From positions 1-64,000 of the forward strand of contig DDSG01000029.1 of the NCBI GenBank assembly GCA_002343325.1: DNA of 64,000 nt. The letters are read 5' to 3'. The notes under the pieces were generated by a model, which saw only the letters and a program-made list of their open reading frames with translations, did no database searches and was not told where the DNA came from. Of the stretch, positions 36,390-46,231 are shown in pieces. This DNA comes from Phycisphaerales bacterium UBA2396 (lineage in GTDB: Bacteria > Planctomycetota > Phycisphaerae > Phycisphaerales > UBA1924). Position numbers and translations under genes: made by a program. Position 1 is the first letter of the stretch, and every line of letters starts with the position of its first letter.

Positions 36390-37358
36390 GTGGGAGACAG
36401 CGACCCATCCAAGCGCAGACCCGGGATTCTTGGGCGAGCGAAGTTCCTCTCCTCCGCGGCACGATCCGCGATGCGACGCTACCCCGCCTCGCTCTCGCGT
36501 TCGCTGCGAGAGACCCCGCCGCCGCTGGCCGCCGATCAACTCGCCGAGTCGTGGCGTCAGCTCGCCTTGCCATCCGGTCTGTCGGCCGCGTGCTGGCTCG
36601 GGCATTGCTCGGTCATGCTCAGGCTCGGGGGGCTCACCATCCTCACCGACCCGGTGCTCTCGCACGTGGTGGGGCCCAGGCTCGCAGGCCGCACCTTCGG
36701 CGCACACCGGCTCTCCCCCGCCGTCGCCTCGGCGGGCTCGCTCCCATCCCCCGACCTCGTGCTCATCTCGCACGCCCACTACGACCATCTCGATCGCCCC
36801 ACGCTGGCGGCACTGGCGGGCTCGCCCGCGAGCCAGACCCGCGTGATCACCGCCCGCCGAACGAGCAGGCTGATCCCCCGGGGCTTCTCATCCATCAGCG
36901 AGCTCCATTGGGGAAGCACGATCGAAGTTCAAGGGCTTCGGATCACCGCCCTTCGGCCCAAGCACTGGGGCGCCCGGCACATCTGGGATGTTCACCGCGG
37001 GTACAACAGCTATCTGCTCGAGGCCGATGGCTCACGAGTGCTCTTCGCGGGCGATACCGCGATGACCTCCGCCTTCGACAGCTTGGGGCCGATCGATCTG
37101 GCGATCTTCGGCATCGCCGCCTACGACCCGTGGATCCACGCCCACGCCAACCCCGAGCAGGTCTGGTCGATGGCCACCTCGATGCCCGCCCGAGCCCTGC
37201 TCCCCGTCCACCACTCCACCTTCAATCTCAGCAACGAACCCCCGGACGAGCCCGTCCGCCGGCTTCTGGAAGCCGCGGCAGCACCGCTGCCCCTCCCACA
37301 GGCACCCCGCATCATCCTCGCCTCCCCGGGCGAGATCGTCCCCCTGGCAACCACCTAG
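36390..37358 (+). CDS. Metal-dependent MBL-fold hydrolase (NAPE-PLD/UlaG-like)
   Basis: A 322-residue metallo-beta-lactamase-fold protein. Metal ligands are visible: the HAHYDH motif (about residues 128-133), LGHCSVMLRLGG with ILTDPV (about 70-90) and a later AGDT and PVHH (about 270-274). The order LGHxS, HAHYDHLD, KHWGARH resembles N-acylphosphatidylethanolamine phospholipase D-like and RomA-type enzymes rather than beta-lactamases. It follows the cardiolipin synthase gene by 13 bases, so both may act on phospholipids; this is inference. Starts at GTG; an ATG at residue 28 is an alternative. Confidence 0.85.
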   Translation: MGDSDPSKRRPGILGRAKFLSSAARSAMRRYPASLSRSLRETPPPLAADQLAESWRQLALPSGLSAACWLGHCSVMLRLGGLTILTDPVLSHVVGPRLAGRTFGAHRLSPAVASAGSLPSPDLVLISHAHYDHLDRPTLAALAGSPASQTRVITARRTSRLIPRGFSSISELHWGSTIEVQGLRITALRPKHWGARHIWDVHRGYNSYLLEADGSRVLFAGDTAMTSAFDSLGPIDLAIFGIAAYDPWIHAHANPEQVWSMATSMPARALLPVHHSTFNLSNEPPDEPVRRLLEAAAAPLPLPQAPRIILASPGEIVPLATT

Positions 37359-37366
37359 TGTTCTCC

Positions 37367-37714
37367 ATGCGCAACCTCATCCTCGCTGCTGTTTCGCTCG
37401 GCGTCGCCTTTGTCCTGCCCGCGTGCCACAAGGACAGCGCCGAAACGCCCCGAATGACGAGCCTCGATTCGCTGCCTCCCAACGTCGCGGTCTATCGCGT
37501 CGCGGGGATGTCGTGCCTGGGCTGCGTCGAGGACGTGACCGAAGTGCTCAATGGCGTGCCGGGCGTCGCAAAGGTCGAGGTCAAGCTCAATGAGAAGCGT
37601 GCCTTCGTCACGCTCGCCGCCGACGCCCCGGCGACCAACGACGCCCTGCTGGCCGCGCTGAACGCCAACCCGAGCCACGAGGCCACCCTCGAACGCGACG
37701 CCGCCCGCCGCTAA
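37367..37714 (+). CDS. Lipoprotein with heavy-metal-associated (HMA) domain
   Basis: A 115-residue product with a signal peptide ending in LPAC (Cys20), so a predicted lipoprotein, and one HMA domain. The metal motif is GMSCLGC (Cys50, Cys53), typical of copper or mercury chaperones, followed by the family's beta-alpha-beta-beta-alpha-beta pattern. It lies 8 bases after the MBL gene. HMA domains are usually cytoplasmic; placing one on a lipid anchor points to periplasmic metal handling. Its stop codon overlaps the stop of the convergent gene. Confidence 0.88.
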   Translation: MRNLILAAVSLGVAFVLPACHKDSAETPRMTSLDSLPPNVAVYRVAGMSCLGCVEDVTEVLNGVPGVAKVEVKLNEKRAFVTLAADAPATNDALLAALNANPSHEATLERDAARR

Positions 37715-38166
37715 CCGCGCTTGATCAGCACCAGCCCCCCGAGCATGAGCGCCACCCCGGCGACCCGCTGCACCGAGATCTCGCGCACCGCCAGCCCGAG
37801 CAGCCCGTAGTGGTCGAGCACCATCGACGCGATCAACTGCCCGACGATCATCGCGGCAAGGTAGTTCGCCGCGCCGACCTTGGGCACCAGCACGAGCGCG
37901 AGCGTGACGAAAAACGCCCCGCAAAGCCCTCCCGCCCACATCCACCAGGGCCCCGCGCCGAGCGACTCGGCCCGAGGCACGCCCGGGCGGAACGCCGCCG
38001 TCACCACGAGCATCGCGAGCAAGCCGACCGCGAAGTTGATCACCCCACCATAGACCTTTGCCCCCGCGTGCTGGGCGAACTTCGCGTTGATGGCGGGTTG
38101 AAGGGCCGTCGCCACCCCGGCCAGCAAGGCCAGTGCCAGGTACAACAGATTCTGCGGTGAGAGCAT
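37711..38166 (-). CDS. DUF606 (YdcZ-like) DMT-family transporter
   Basis: A 151-residue membrane protein with five hydrophobic helices. The motif GVATALQPAINAKFAQHAG near the N-terminus and the C-terminal half (VGAANYLAAMIVGQLIASMVLDHYG) are those of the DUF606/YdcZ half-size relatives of drug/metabolite transporters. Such proteins may work as dimers. Substrate unknown. The start at 38166 gives the family N-terminus. The stop overlaps that of the HMA lipoprotein by four bases. Confidence 0.88.
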   Translation of the reverse strand: MLSPQNLLYLALALLAGVATALQPAINAKFAQHAGAKVYGGVINFAVGLLAMLVVTAAFRPGVPRAESLGAGPWWMWAGGLCGAFFVTLALVLVPKVGAANYLAAMIVGQLIASMVLDHYGLLGLAVREISVQRVAGVALMLGGLVLIKRG

Positions 38167-38260
38167 GGGTCGAGCGTAGCCCTTCCTGTGCGCACGCAAC
38201 ATCCTGTCGCCCCGCGACGCCACGCACATAAACCACGCCGATCTCACCACCCACTCGCGA

Positions 38261-38677
38261 TCAGATCCAGACCTGCGCGATCAGGGCCGGCTCGCGCCCC
38301 GTCGCCGTCGGCATGTCGCCCACCTGCAGCGTGGCGAACTTCACCTCCGCGTCCGGGTGCGTGTCGAGCCACTCGTTGATGTGCCGGTCCAGATATTCGA
38401 GCCCCTGCTGCGACAGCGAGCCCACGAACGTGCGCACGTGCGTGGCGCCGGCCCCGTCCTTGTTGAGAGGCCGCTTCCACCGAGACTCGACGCTCTCGAC
38501 CTTTGCCGACGACAGGCTGTGGATCTTCGACACGCCGATCGAGGAGCCCACCCCAGCCCCCACTCCTGCACCGGACGCGACCCCGGGACCTGTCGGCCCT
38601 CCCCCCGCCGCCGTCGGCGTCGCCCCCGTGTTGGGCACCAGATTGGAATGCTGCGGACGGTACACATGCTCGGCCAC
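38261..38677 (-). CDS. Hypothetical protein with disordered N-terminus
   Basis: A 138-residue product beginning at GTG, with a strong GGAGGTG 5 bases upstream, so the start is firm. Residues 1-50 are Gly/Ala/Pro/Thr-rich and likely disordered; residues 52-138 form a compact domain beginning KIHSLSSAKVESVESRW, with no Cys and three Trp. No transmembrane segment. I do not recognise the family. Confidence 0.72.
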   Translation of the reverse strand: MAEHVYRPQHSNLVPNTGATPTAAGGGPTGPGVASGAGVGAGVGSSIGVSKIHSLSSAKVESVESRWKRPLNKDGAGATHVRTFVGSLSQQGLEYLDRHINEWLDTHPDAEVKFATLQVGDMPTATGREPALIAQVWI

Positions 38678-38875
38678 GCGACACCTCCTTCAGAACGAAG
38701 GCGGCTCAGGCCACGCCCGACCACACAAGGAGAGGCCCGGCTGCCGGGACTCGACCACTGGCATCAGTATGGCTCGCCGAGGCGGCGTCCGCAACCACGA
38801 TCTGCTCGCGCCGGACAATCTCTCCACATTTCGAACGATCTTCGCCGGACGACCCTGGGATCACCGACACCTCGC

Positions 38876-40345
<1,470 letters not shown>

Positions 40346-40488
40346 ACCAAGTACCTCCCCCCCACCGCCTGCAGAATCGGGCCCATCCTAGGTTCAACTG
40401 AACGCCGAACATCGCGAAACCCGGCCGACCCGTTCCCCTATGATCCCGCGACTGGGGGAGGTTCCCCGTCGCTCGAAAGGGGTGCACG

Positions 40489-42183
40489 ATGGCGTTGATC
40501 TCGCTTCTGATCGGTGTCCTGCTGGCCGTCGCGGTGACGGCGGCCTCGCTCAAGTCCGAGAGCCAGGCGGTCCGCAAGGCCGGGGCGTTCGTCGGGCTTC
40601 TCTTCATCATCCTTGGGTTCCTTGCCGGGTCGATCGTCTACGTCAGCCCGGACAAGGTCGGGATCATCTCAAAGAACGCCTTCGGTGCCCGGCTCGATGG
40701 GAGCAAGATCATCGCCACCAGCGGCGAGATGGGCATCCAGGCCCGCACGCTCGCCCCGGGCTGGCACCTGGGCTACTGGCCGATCATCTTCGAAGTCCGC
40801 ACGGTCCCCCTCACCGAGATCAAGTCCGACGAGGTGGGCATCATCGAAACGGCCGACGGGCTCCCCGTCCCGACGGGCGAGCTCTTCGCGCCCGAGTGGA
40901 GCGAGACGCAGTTCCAGCAGATGCTCGACGCCGAGCACTTCCTGACCGCGGGCAAGGGCTTCAAGGGCAAGCAGACCAGCGTTCTCAAGCCCGGCAAGTA
41001 CCGACTCAACACCGAGCTCTACAAGGTGCGCACGGTCAAGCAGACCGAGGTCAAGCCCGGCGAGGTCGCCGTGCTCAAGAGCAACTTCGGCAAGCCGGCG
41101 TCGGTGATCGTTCGCGGCGTCGCGGGCGCGGCCGATCCCGCCGCCGACGGCACCAAGCTCCCCGAGGAGAAGCTCCTGCGTCTCGGAGACGAGGGCGAGA
41201 TGGGCATCCGCGCCGCCCCGCTCCTCCCGGGCAAGTACGCCATCAACACCGACGCCTTCGAGGTCACCGAGATCTGGACCACCCAGATGATCGCCCACTA
41301 CACCGCCGCCCACAGCGGGAACCCCGTCTCCTCCGACACGACGGACAGCAAGACCCTGCAGACCGACGAGCGCGAGATCCGCGTCACCACGTCCGACGGA
41401 TTCCAGTTCCCTGTCGACGTCCGGGTCGAGTACTACGTCGAGCCGCAGAACGCGCCGATCGTGGTCGCAAAGCTCGGCGACGACGAGGGCGAGCGTTTCC
41501 GCAACGTCCTCAACTCCGCGGTCCGCGCGATCTTCCGCAACAACGCCGAATCCGTCCGCGCGCTCGATTACGTGCAGCAGCGCTCTCACCAGGAAAGCCA
41601 GTCCCTCACCATGCTCCGCCAGCAGATGGCAGTCTTCGGCGTCTCCATCAGCGCCGTCCGCATCGGCAACGTGGGCGACCAGCAGACCCTCGGCAAACTC
41701 CTCGAAACCCAGACGCAGCGCGAAATCGCCAAGCAGGAGCAGGTGACGATTCAGGAGCAGCAGAAGGCGGCCGAGCAGAAGAAGCTCCTCGCCAAGGCGA
41801 CGCAGGAGGCCGAGGAAGAGAAACGCCTCGCCACGGCGACCTACGAGGTCAAGATCGCCGACGAAACGATGAAGAAGCGGGTCAAGGAGGCCGAGGGCGA
41901 GGCCGAGGCCACCGAGATCAAGGCCAAGGCCCAGGCCGACGCCTACCGCCTGATCGCCGAACAGATCGGCAAGTCCAACGCCGCCCTCATCGAGCTGCTC
42001 AAGGTCGTGGGCGAGCGCAACATTCAGATCACGCCGCGCATCCTCATCAACGGGTCGGGCGCCGACACGTCACAGGCCAACACCGCCCTCATCGGCACCA
42101 TGCTGGACCGCATGATCGCCGATGACGAGAAGACCCCGCCAGCACGGCCGAACACGCCGCCGCAGGCCCCCTCCCAGCGATGA
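40489..42183 (+). CDS. SPFH/band-7 domain membrane protein
   Basis: A 564-residue protein. Two hydrophobic helices at the N-terminus (about residues 1-20 and 32-52) anchor it; a duplicated beta-rich part follows (repeat VRTV..TEIKSDEVGIIE and VRTVKQTEVKPGEVAVL), then the SPFH domain, a long charged coiled coil (about 420-510, QKAAEQKKLLAKATQEAEEEK) and an end rich in Pro. Such flotillin/stomatin-like proteins form membrane microdomain rings. It is longer than usual because of the doubled N-terminal block. ATG start with GGTGCACG upstream. No NfeD partner nearby. Confidence 0.88.
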   Translation: MALISLLIGVLLAVAVTAASLKSESQAVRKAGAFVGLLFIILGFLAGSIVYVSPDKVGIISKNAFGARLDGSKIIATSGEMGIQARTLAPGWHLGYWPIIFEVRTVPLTEIKSDEVGIIETADGLPVPTGELFAPEWSETQFQQMLDAEHFLTAGKGFKGKQTSVLKPGKYRLNTELYKVRTVKQTEVKPGEVAVLKSNFGKPASVIVRGVAGAADPAADGTKLPEEKLLRLGDEGEMGIRAAPLLPGKYAINTDAFEVTEIWTTQMIAHYTAAHSGNPVSSDTTDSKTLQTDEREIRVTTSDGFQFPVDVRVEYYVEPQNAPIVVAKLGDDEGERFRNVLNSAVRAIFRNNAESVRALDYVQQRSHQESQSLTMLRQQMAVFGVSISAVRIGNVGDQQTLGKLLETQTQREIAKQEQVTIQEQQKAAEQKKLLAKATQEAEEEKRLATATYEVKIADETMKKRVKEAEGEAEATEIKAKAQADAYRLIAEQIGKSNAALIELLKVVGERNIQITPRILINGSGADTSQANTALIGTMLDRMIADDEKTPPARPNTPPQAPSQR

Positions 42184-42199
42184 ACTTCGCACATCAGTC

Positions 42200-43093
42200 T
42201 TACTGACCGACGCGGGGGTTGTTGACCCAACCCCACTTGACCGCCCCGAAGCGGTACAAGCGGTACCAATCCTGCTTCGTGCCCTTCATGTTGATGTACA
42301 GGTGGTTCGCGTTGAAATCGCGGGCCGCATCCCCGGGGGCCACTTCCCGCGGCCCGGTCGGTGCCTTGAACAGATACACCGTGTTGTCCAGGTTCGCCAC
42401 GTGCCCGCCCTTGCTGTGCCGCCGCGTCACCTGGTCATAGTTCCCCCACAGCCCGTCGACGTACGTGTCGTTGTACACCGGCGTGCTCTCCTCCACGAAG
42501 ATCGGCAGCCCCGGCATCGGCACAAGCCGGTTCACCACCTGCACGTTCGTCAACCGGATCACTCCCTCCAGCGTCCCGTCCGGCGGCAGATACGCCACCT
42601 GCGGCTTGATGTAGTTCCTCGCTCCCTCCAACTCACCCGGCATCGTGTAGTCGAACAGAATCCCCACGTCCGAGTTCCACATGTTGTTGCTGTTGGCCGA
42701 GTAGTTGCCCCGGTTCCGCTTGTTCGTCGGACACTCCGCGATCTGTGGCACGTTCGCCGCGTACTGGAACGCCCATCCCGGAGTATCACGCCGCGGATCA
42801 TTCGGAGCGGCCCGATCCTCGATCCGCGCCCACCAAGCGTTGCCCGACCAGTTCGCCGTGTTGCGGACCCCGCCGTTGGGCATCCGCGGCGCAATGATCC
42901 ACACCTGTTCCTTGTAGTCGTTCGCGTAGAACAGCGACGTCCACGACAACTCGCGGATGTTGCTCAGGCACTTCACCTCGCGAGCAATCTCCCTCGCCTT
43001 TCCCAGCGCGGGCAGCAGCAGCCCCACCAGCATCGCCACGATCGCGATCACCACCAGCAGCTCGATCAACGTGAACGCGCTTCGACGAACCAT
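42200..43093 (-). CDS. Type II pseudopilin-like protein
   Basis: A 297-residue protein with a classical prepilin N-terminus: [19 protein letters not shown], with cleavage expected between Ala6 and Phe7 and Glu11 conserved. The rest is a large globular domain with many Trp, Asn and Tyr, as in planctomycete pseudopilins (related to the DUF1559 group), which occur in large numbers in that phylum. The start at 43093 has GAGGAGG 8 bases upstream. It stops 17 bases from the SPFH gene (convergent). No other secretion gene nearby. Confidence 0.9.
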   Translation of the reverse strand: MVRRSAFTLIELLVVIAIVAMLVGLLLPALGKAREIAREVKCLSNIRELSWTSLFYANDYKEQVWIIAPRMPNGGVRNTANWSGNAWWARIEDRAAPNDPRRDTPGWAFQYAANVPQIAECPTNKRNRGNYSANSNNMWNSDVGILFDYTMPGELEGARNYIKPQVAYLPPDGTLEGVIRLTNVQVVNRLVPMPGLPIFVEESTPVYNDTYVDGLWGNYDQVTRRHSKGGHVANLDNTVYLFKAPTGPREVAPGDAARDFNANHLYINMKGTKQDWYRLYRFGAVKWGWVNNPRVGQ

Positions 43094-43281
43094 CACCGGC
43101 CTCCTCGCGCCCACTCACCCCGGCCCGAACGGCACGCCGAGAACTCGACGCTCGAACCCGCTCGGGCCATCCACCCCCGCACTATACCGATTCCTCATCC
43201 CTCCACAACACCCGCATCCCCCTAGACTTCCCTTCGAACCGCCTCCGCAGGCCCCGTTGGTCCCCACGAACGCCCTCCACC

Positions 43282-44502
43282 ATGACACCGCCCGATCCAT
43301 CCCTTTCGAACGCAACCCCAACAACACCGGGCGACTCTCTCCCTCATCCGCTCGGCCTCACCTCCGATCAATTCATCAAGGCCTACGCCGGTCGCATCAT
43401 TCTCGACCGCATCGGCGGTGCCCCGGGAGCGCTGCTGGCCTATCGACGCCTTTTCCGGTCCGCCAATCTTGAGGGACTCCGCCAGGCCGTTCCCCACTTC
43501 GAGACCCCCGCCGTCGCCACGCTCCTGCGCGACCAGTGCCCCGAGGGCGATGTCCTCAAGTTCTCCCTCCGAGTCCCCGGCACCACACTCGGCATCCCCG
43601 GCTCGCTCCACGGCACCCGCACCTTCGACCAACTCGCCACCGAGAGCGTCCTCATCCCCATGATCGGCCGCAAACGCCGACTCACACACACCCTCTGCGT
43701 CAGCAGCCAGGTCGGGTGCGCCATGGGCTGCCGATTCTGCGAAACCGCCCAGATGGGGCTCATCCGACACCTCGAACCCCACGAGATCGTCGCCCAGTGG
43801 TTCGCCGCCACGCACGCCGTGGGCATCCGCCCCGCCAACATGGTCTTCATGGGCATGGGCGAGCCCATGGACAACCTCGACAACGTGCTGCAGGCGATCG
43901 ATGTCCTCAAGGACAACAACGGCGCGGGGATGCCCATCTCCAAAATCACCATCTCCACCGTCGGGCGGGTCGACGGCATCCTCCGCCTCGCGGAGCACAT
44001 CCACCAGCCCGGATGGCGCCGTCTCAACCTCGCGATCTCCCTCAACGCCCCGAACGACGAGGTCCGTTCCGACCTGATGCCCATCAACCGCCGCTGGAAC
44101 ATGGCCGAACTCCAGGCCGCCCTGCTCCAGTTCCCCATCTACGGCGGGGGCAAGCTCTGCATCGAGTACGTCCTGATCCCGGACGTCAACGACCTCCCGC
44201 ATCACGCCAAAGAGATCGCCGACTTCGTCGCCCCCATCAACGCCCACTACCAGCACGAAACACTCCGCGGCGTGCCCCGCGTGATGATCAATCTCATCCC
44301 CTACAACCCCCGCCGAAACAGCCCCTGGCCCGCCCCAACCGAAGAAGCCGTCGATCGCTTCATCGATCTCCTCAACGCCCACAACGTCTACGTGAAGCGC
44401 CGCCGAACCAAAGGCCGCGACCTCATGGGCGCCTGCGGCCAGCTCGGCTCCGCAGAGATCCGCCAGCGCAAGCTCGTGCAGGTCGGTCTGCCCAAGCCCT
44501 GA
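43282..44502 (+). CDS. rlmN: 23S rRNA/tRNA (adenine-C2)-methyltransferase RlmN-like
   Basis: Radical-SAM enzyme that methylates C2 of A2503 in 23S rRNA and A37 in some tRNAs. The 406-residue protein has the cluster motif CAMGCRFC (Cys146, 150, 153), the GMGEPMDN block, and the C-terminal GRDLMGACGQL with the Cys that carries the methyl relay. The N-terminal accessory domain is short and begins with about 20 disordered residues. It could be a Cfr relative, but the pattern and sequence length fit RlmN better. Confidence 0.93.
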   Translation: MTPPDPSLSNATPTTPGDSLPHPLGLTSDQFIKAYAGRIILDRIGGAPGALLAYRRLFRSANLEGLRQAVPHFETPAVATLLRDQCPEGDVLKFSLRVPGTTLGIPGSLHGTRTFDQLATESVLIPMIGRKRRLTHTLCVSSQVGCAMGCRFCETAQMGLIRHLEPHEIVAQWFAATHAVGIRPANMVFMGMGEPMDNLDNVLQAIDVLKDNNGAGMPISKITISTVGRVDGILRLAEHIHQPGWRRLNLAISLNAPNDEVRSDLMPINRRWNMAELQAALLQFPIYGGGKLCIEYVLIPDVNDLPHHAKEIADFVAPINAHYQHETLRGVPRVMINLIPYNPRRNSPWPAPTEEAVDRFIDLLNAHNVYVKRRRTKGRDLMGACGQLGSAEIRQRKLVQVGLPKP

Positions 44503-44619
44503 CCGATCCAACACGGCCGCCCCAACCCCGCTTCAACCCCACTTCAACTGAGGCCAGATCCCTCCACCGCGGCATGCCCCCGCGCGGTAGGCTCACGCCC
44601 GAACCGCAGGAGCACACCC

Positions 44620-45483
44620 ATGCACCGCCGAGAGTTTTTCCGCGCCGCCGCCGCCACGGGCGTCACCATGTCCGCCATCCCCGCCGCCAATGCCTCAGCC
44701 TCCGAGACCATGCCACAACCCAAGAACCGACTCAAGCAGTCGATCTGCCGCTGGTGTTTCGGCTCCTTCAAGCTCGACCAGCTCGCCCAGCACGCCAAGG
44801 ACATCGGCTACCAGTCGATCGAGCTGCTCAACCCCGACGAGTGGCCTGTGGTCGCCAAGGCCGGGCTCACCTGCGCCGTCGCCTCGTTCGTTCCCTCCAA
44901 CACCATCCCGCGCGGGTTCAACCGCGTCGAACATCACGACTCGATCATCAAGGAACTCGAAGAACGCCTCCCGCTCGTCAAGGAGGCCGGCATCCCCGCC
45001 CAGATCGTCTTCTCCGGGAACCGCAACGGCCTCTCCGACGCCGATGGCCTCAAGAACTGCGCCGCCGGGCTCAAGCGGATCGTCCCCCTCGCGGAGAAAC
45101 TCGGCGTCACGATCGTGATGGAGCTCCTCAACTCACGCCGTGACCACCGCGACTACCAGTGCGACCGCACCGAGTGGGGCGCGAACCTCGTGAACGAAGT
45201 CGGCTCCGACCGCTTCCGCCTTCTCTACGACATCTACCACATGCAGATCATGGAGGGCGACGTCATCGCCACGATCCAGAAGCACCACAAAGCCATCGGC
45301 CACTACCACACCGCCGGGAACCCGGGCCGAAACGAGTTCGACGATTCGCAGGAACTCAACTACAAGGGCATCTGCAGCGCCATCGTCGCCACCGGCTACA
45401 CAGGGTTCCTCGGGCAGGAATTCATGCCCCGCAAGGACCCGCTGACCTCGCTTCGCGAGGCGTTCGCCATCTGCGACGTCTGA
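44620..45483 (+). CDS. Hydroxypyruvate isomerase-like TIM-barrel protein
   Basis: A 287-residue protein with a Tat/Sec-like signal (MHRREFFRAAAATG), suggesting export. The rest is a TIM-barrel of the AP endonuclease 2/xylose-isomerase-like superfamily, closest in motifs to hydroxypyruvate isomerase: two candidate catalytic Glu at MELLNSRRD (Glu168) and GQEFMP (Glu267), with metal-binding His and Asp in DIYHMQIMEGD and HYHTAGNPGR. Substrate is probably a small hydroxy-acid or sugar; the exact one cannot be read. Planctomycetes carry many exported proteins of this superfamily. Confidence 0.87.
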   Translation: MHRREFFRAAAATGVTMSAIPAANASASETMPQPKNRLKQSICRWCFGSFKLDQLAQHAKDIGYQSIELLNPDEWPVVAKAGLTCAVASFVPSNTIPRGFNRVEHHDSIIKELEERLPLVKEAGIPAQIVFSGNRNGLSDADGLKNCAAGLKRIVPLAEKLGVTIVMELLNSRRDHRDYQCDRTEWGANLVNEVGSDRFRLLYDIYHMQIMEGDVIATIQKHHKAIGHYHTAGNPGRNEFDDSQELNYKGICSAIVATGYTGFLGQEFMPRKDPLTSLREAFAICDV

Positions 45484-45566
45484 TCAAGAAACACGGCACG
45501 CCCCGGAATGACAGCACGCGCGCCCGTCGCCGGACGCGCGTGCCGTTCGATTCGCGTGCGTCTGTC

Positions 45567-46109
45567 TCAGCGAACGGCCGGGGCCTGCGGCTCGTCCTTC
45601 TCAAATTCCTTGTGCGCAGCGTCCTTGTGCGACTTGATCTTGCCGAGCGTGGCCTTCGCCTCGGCCGTCTTCCCGTCCAGGACCTGCTCCTCCAGCTCGA
45701 TCAGCATCTTCAGCAGCGTGATGTGCGACCGGCGGTACGCCTCCTGGCCCTTCTCGGAAGGATCCTTGATGTTCGAGGGCTTCATCCGCTTCGCGCCCAC
45801 GCACGCGCTCTGCATCTGCGAGATGTCCGCGAGATTCGCCTCTTTCTGATCCGCCTTGTCGATGTTCGCCTCGAGGTTCTTCATCGAGCGATTCATGATC
45901 TTCATCGCCTGCTCGAGCGCCCTCGCGCTGTCCACCGCCGCGGGCCTCTGACCCGCCGGAGGGGCCGTCGGCTGCACCGGCCGACCCTCGGGCTGCGTGG
46001 GCGCCACGCCCGTCGGCTTCTCTCGCACCGGCGCAGGCTGCGCCACCACCGCCGCACACGCCACCGCCAGCCCCAGAACGCCCATCGCCAACGTGCCATT
46101 CCCTGCCAT
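45567..46109 (-). CDS. Cytochrome b562-like periplasmic protein
   Basis: A 180-residue protein with a signal peptide (to about residue 23, ending VVAQ), a Pro-rich linker (25-58) and a four-helix domain (about 60-172). The helices fit the cytochrome b562 family: EQAMKIMNRSMKNLEANIDKAD matches the first helix, with Met69 at the place of the heme-ligand Met7, and DAAHKEFE near the end gives His166 for the ligand His102. The distance between the two (97 residues against 95) also fits. So a heme-binding electron carrier is possible; heme binding itself is not proven. The ATG at 46109 has AAGGAGG upstream. Confidence 0.72.
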   Translation of the reverse strand: MAGNGTLAMGVLGLAVACAAVVAQPAPVREKPTGVAPTQPEGRPVQPTAPPAGQRPAAVDSARALEQAMKIMNRSMKNLEANIDKADQKEANLADISQMQSACVGAKRMKPSNIKDPSEKGQEAYRRSHITLLKMLIELEEQVLDGKTAEAKATLGKIKSHKDAAHKEFEKDEPQAPAVR

Positions 46110-46231
46110 AAACGATGCCTCCTTCGTCGTATCCCAAACCTGTTCCGAACCAACCCGAGTATACCTCCATCGGCACCGGAACCCTCGGCTCTCGACAAAC
46201 CCGCCGCCGCCCCGCACAGTACAGTCCCATC

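Noticed and set aside
45484..45566. Strong GC hairpin between the TIM-barrel gene and the cytochrome b562-like gene as a terminator
   Set aside because: Stem is clear (CACGCGCG type arms), but no U-tract on either strand; too little to list as a terminator.
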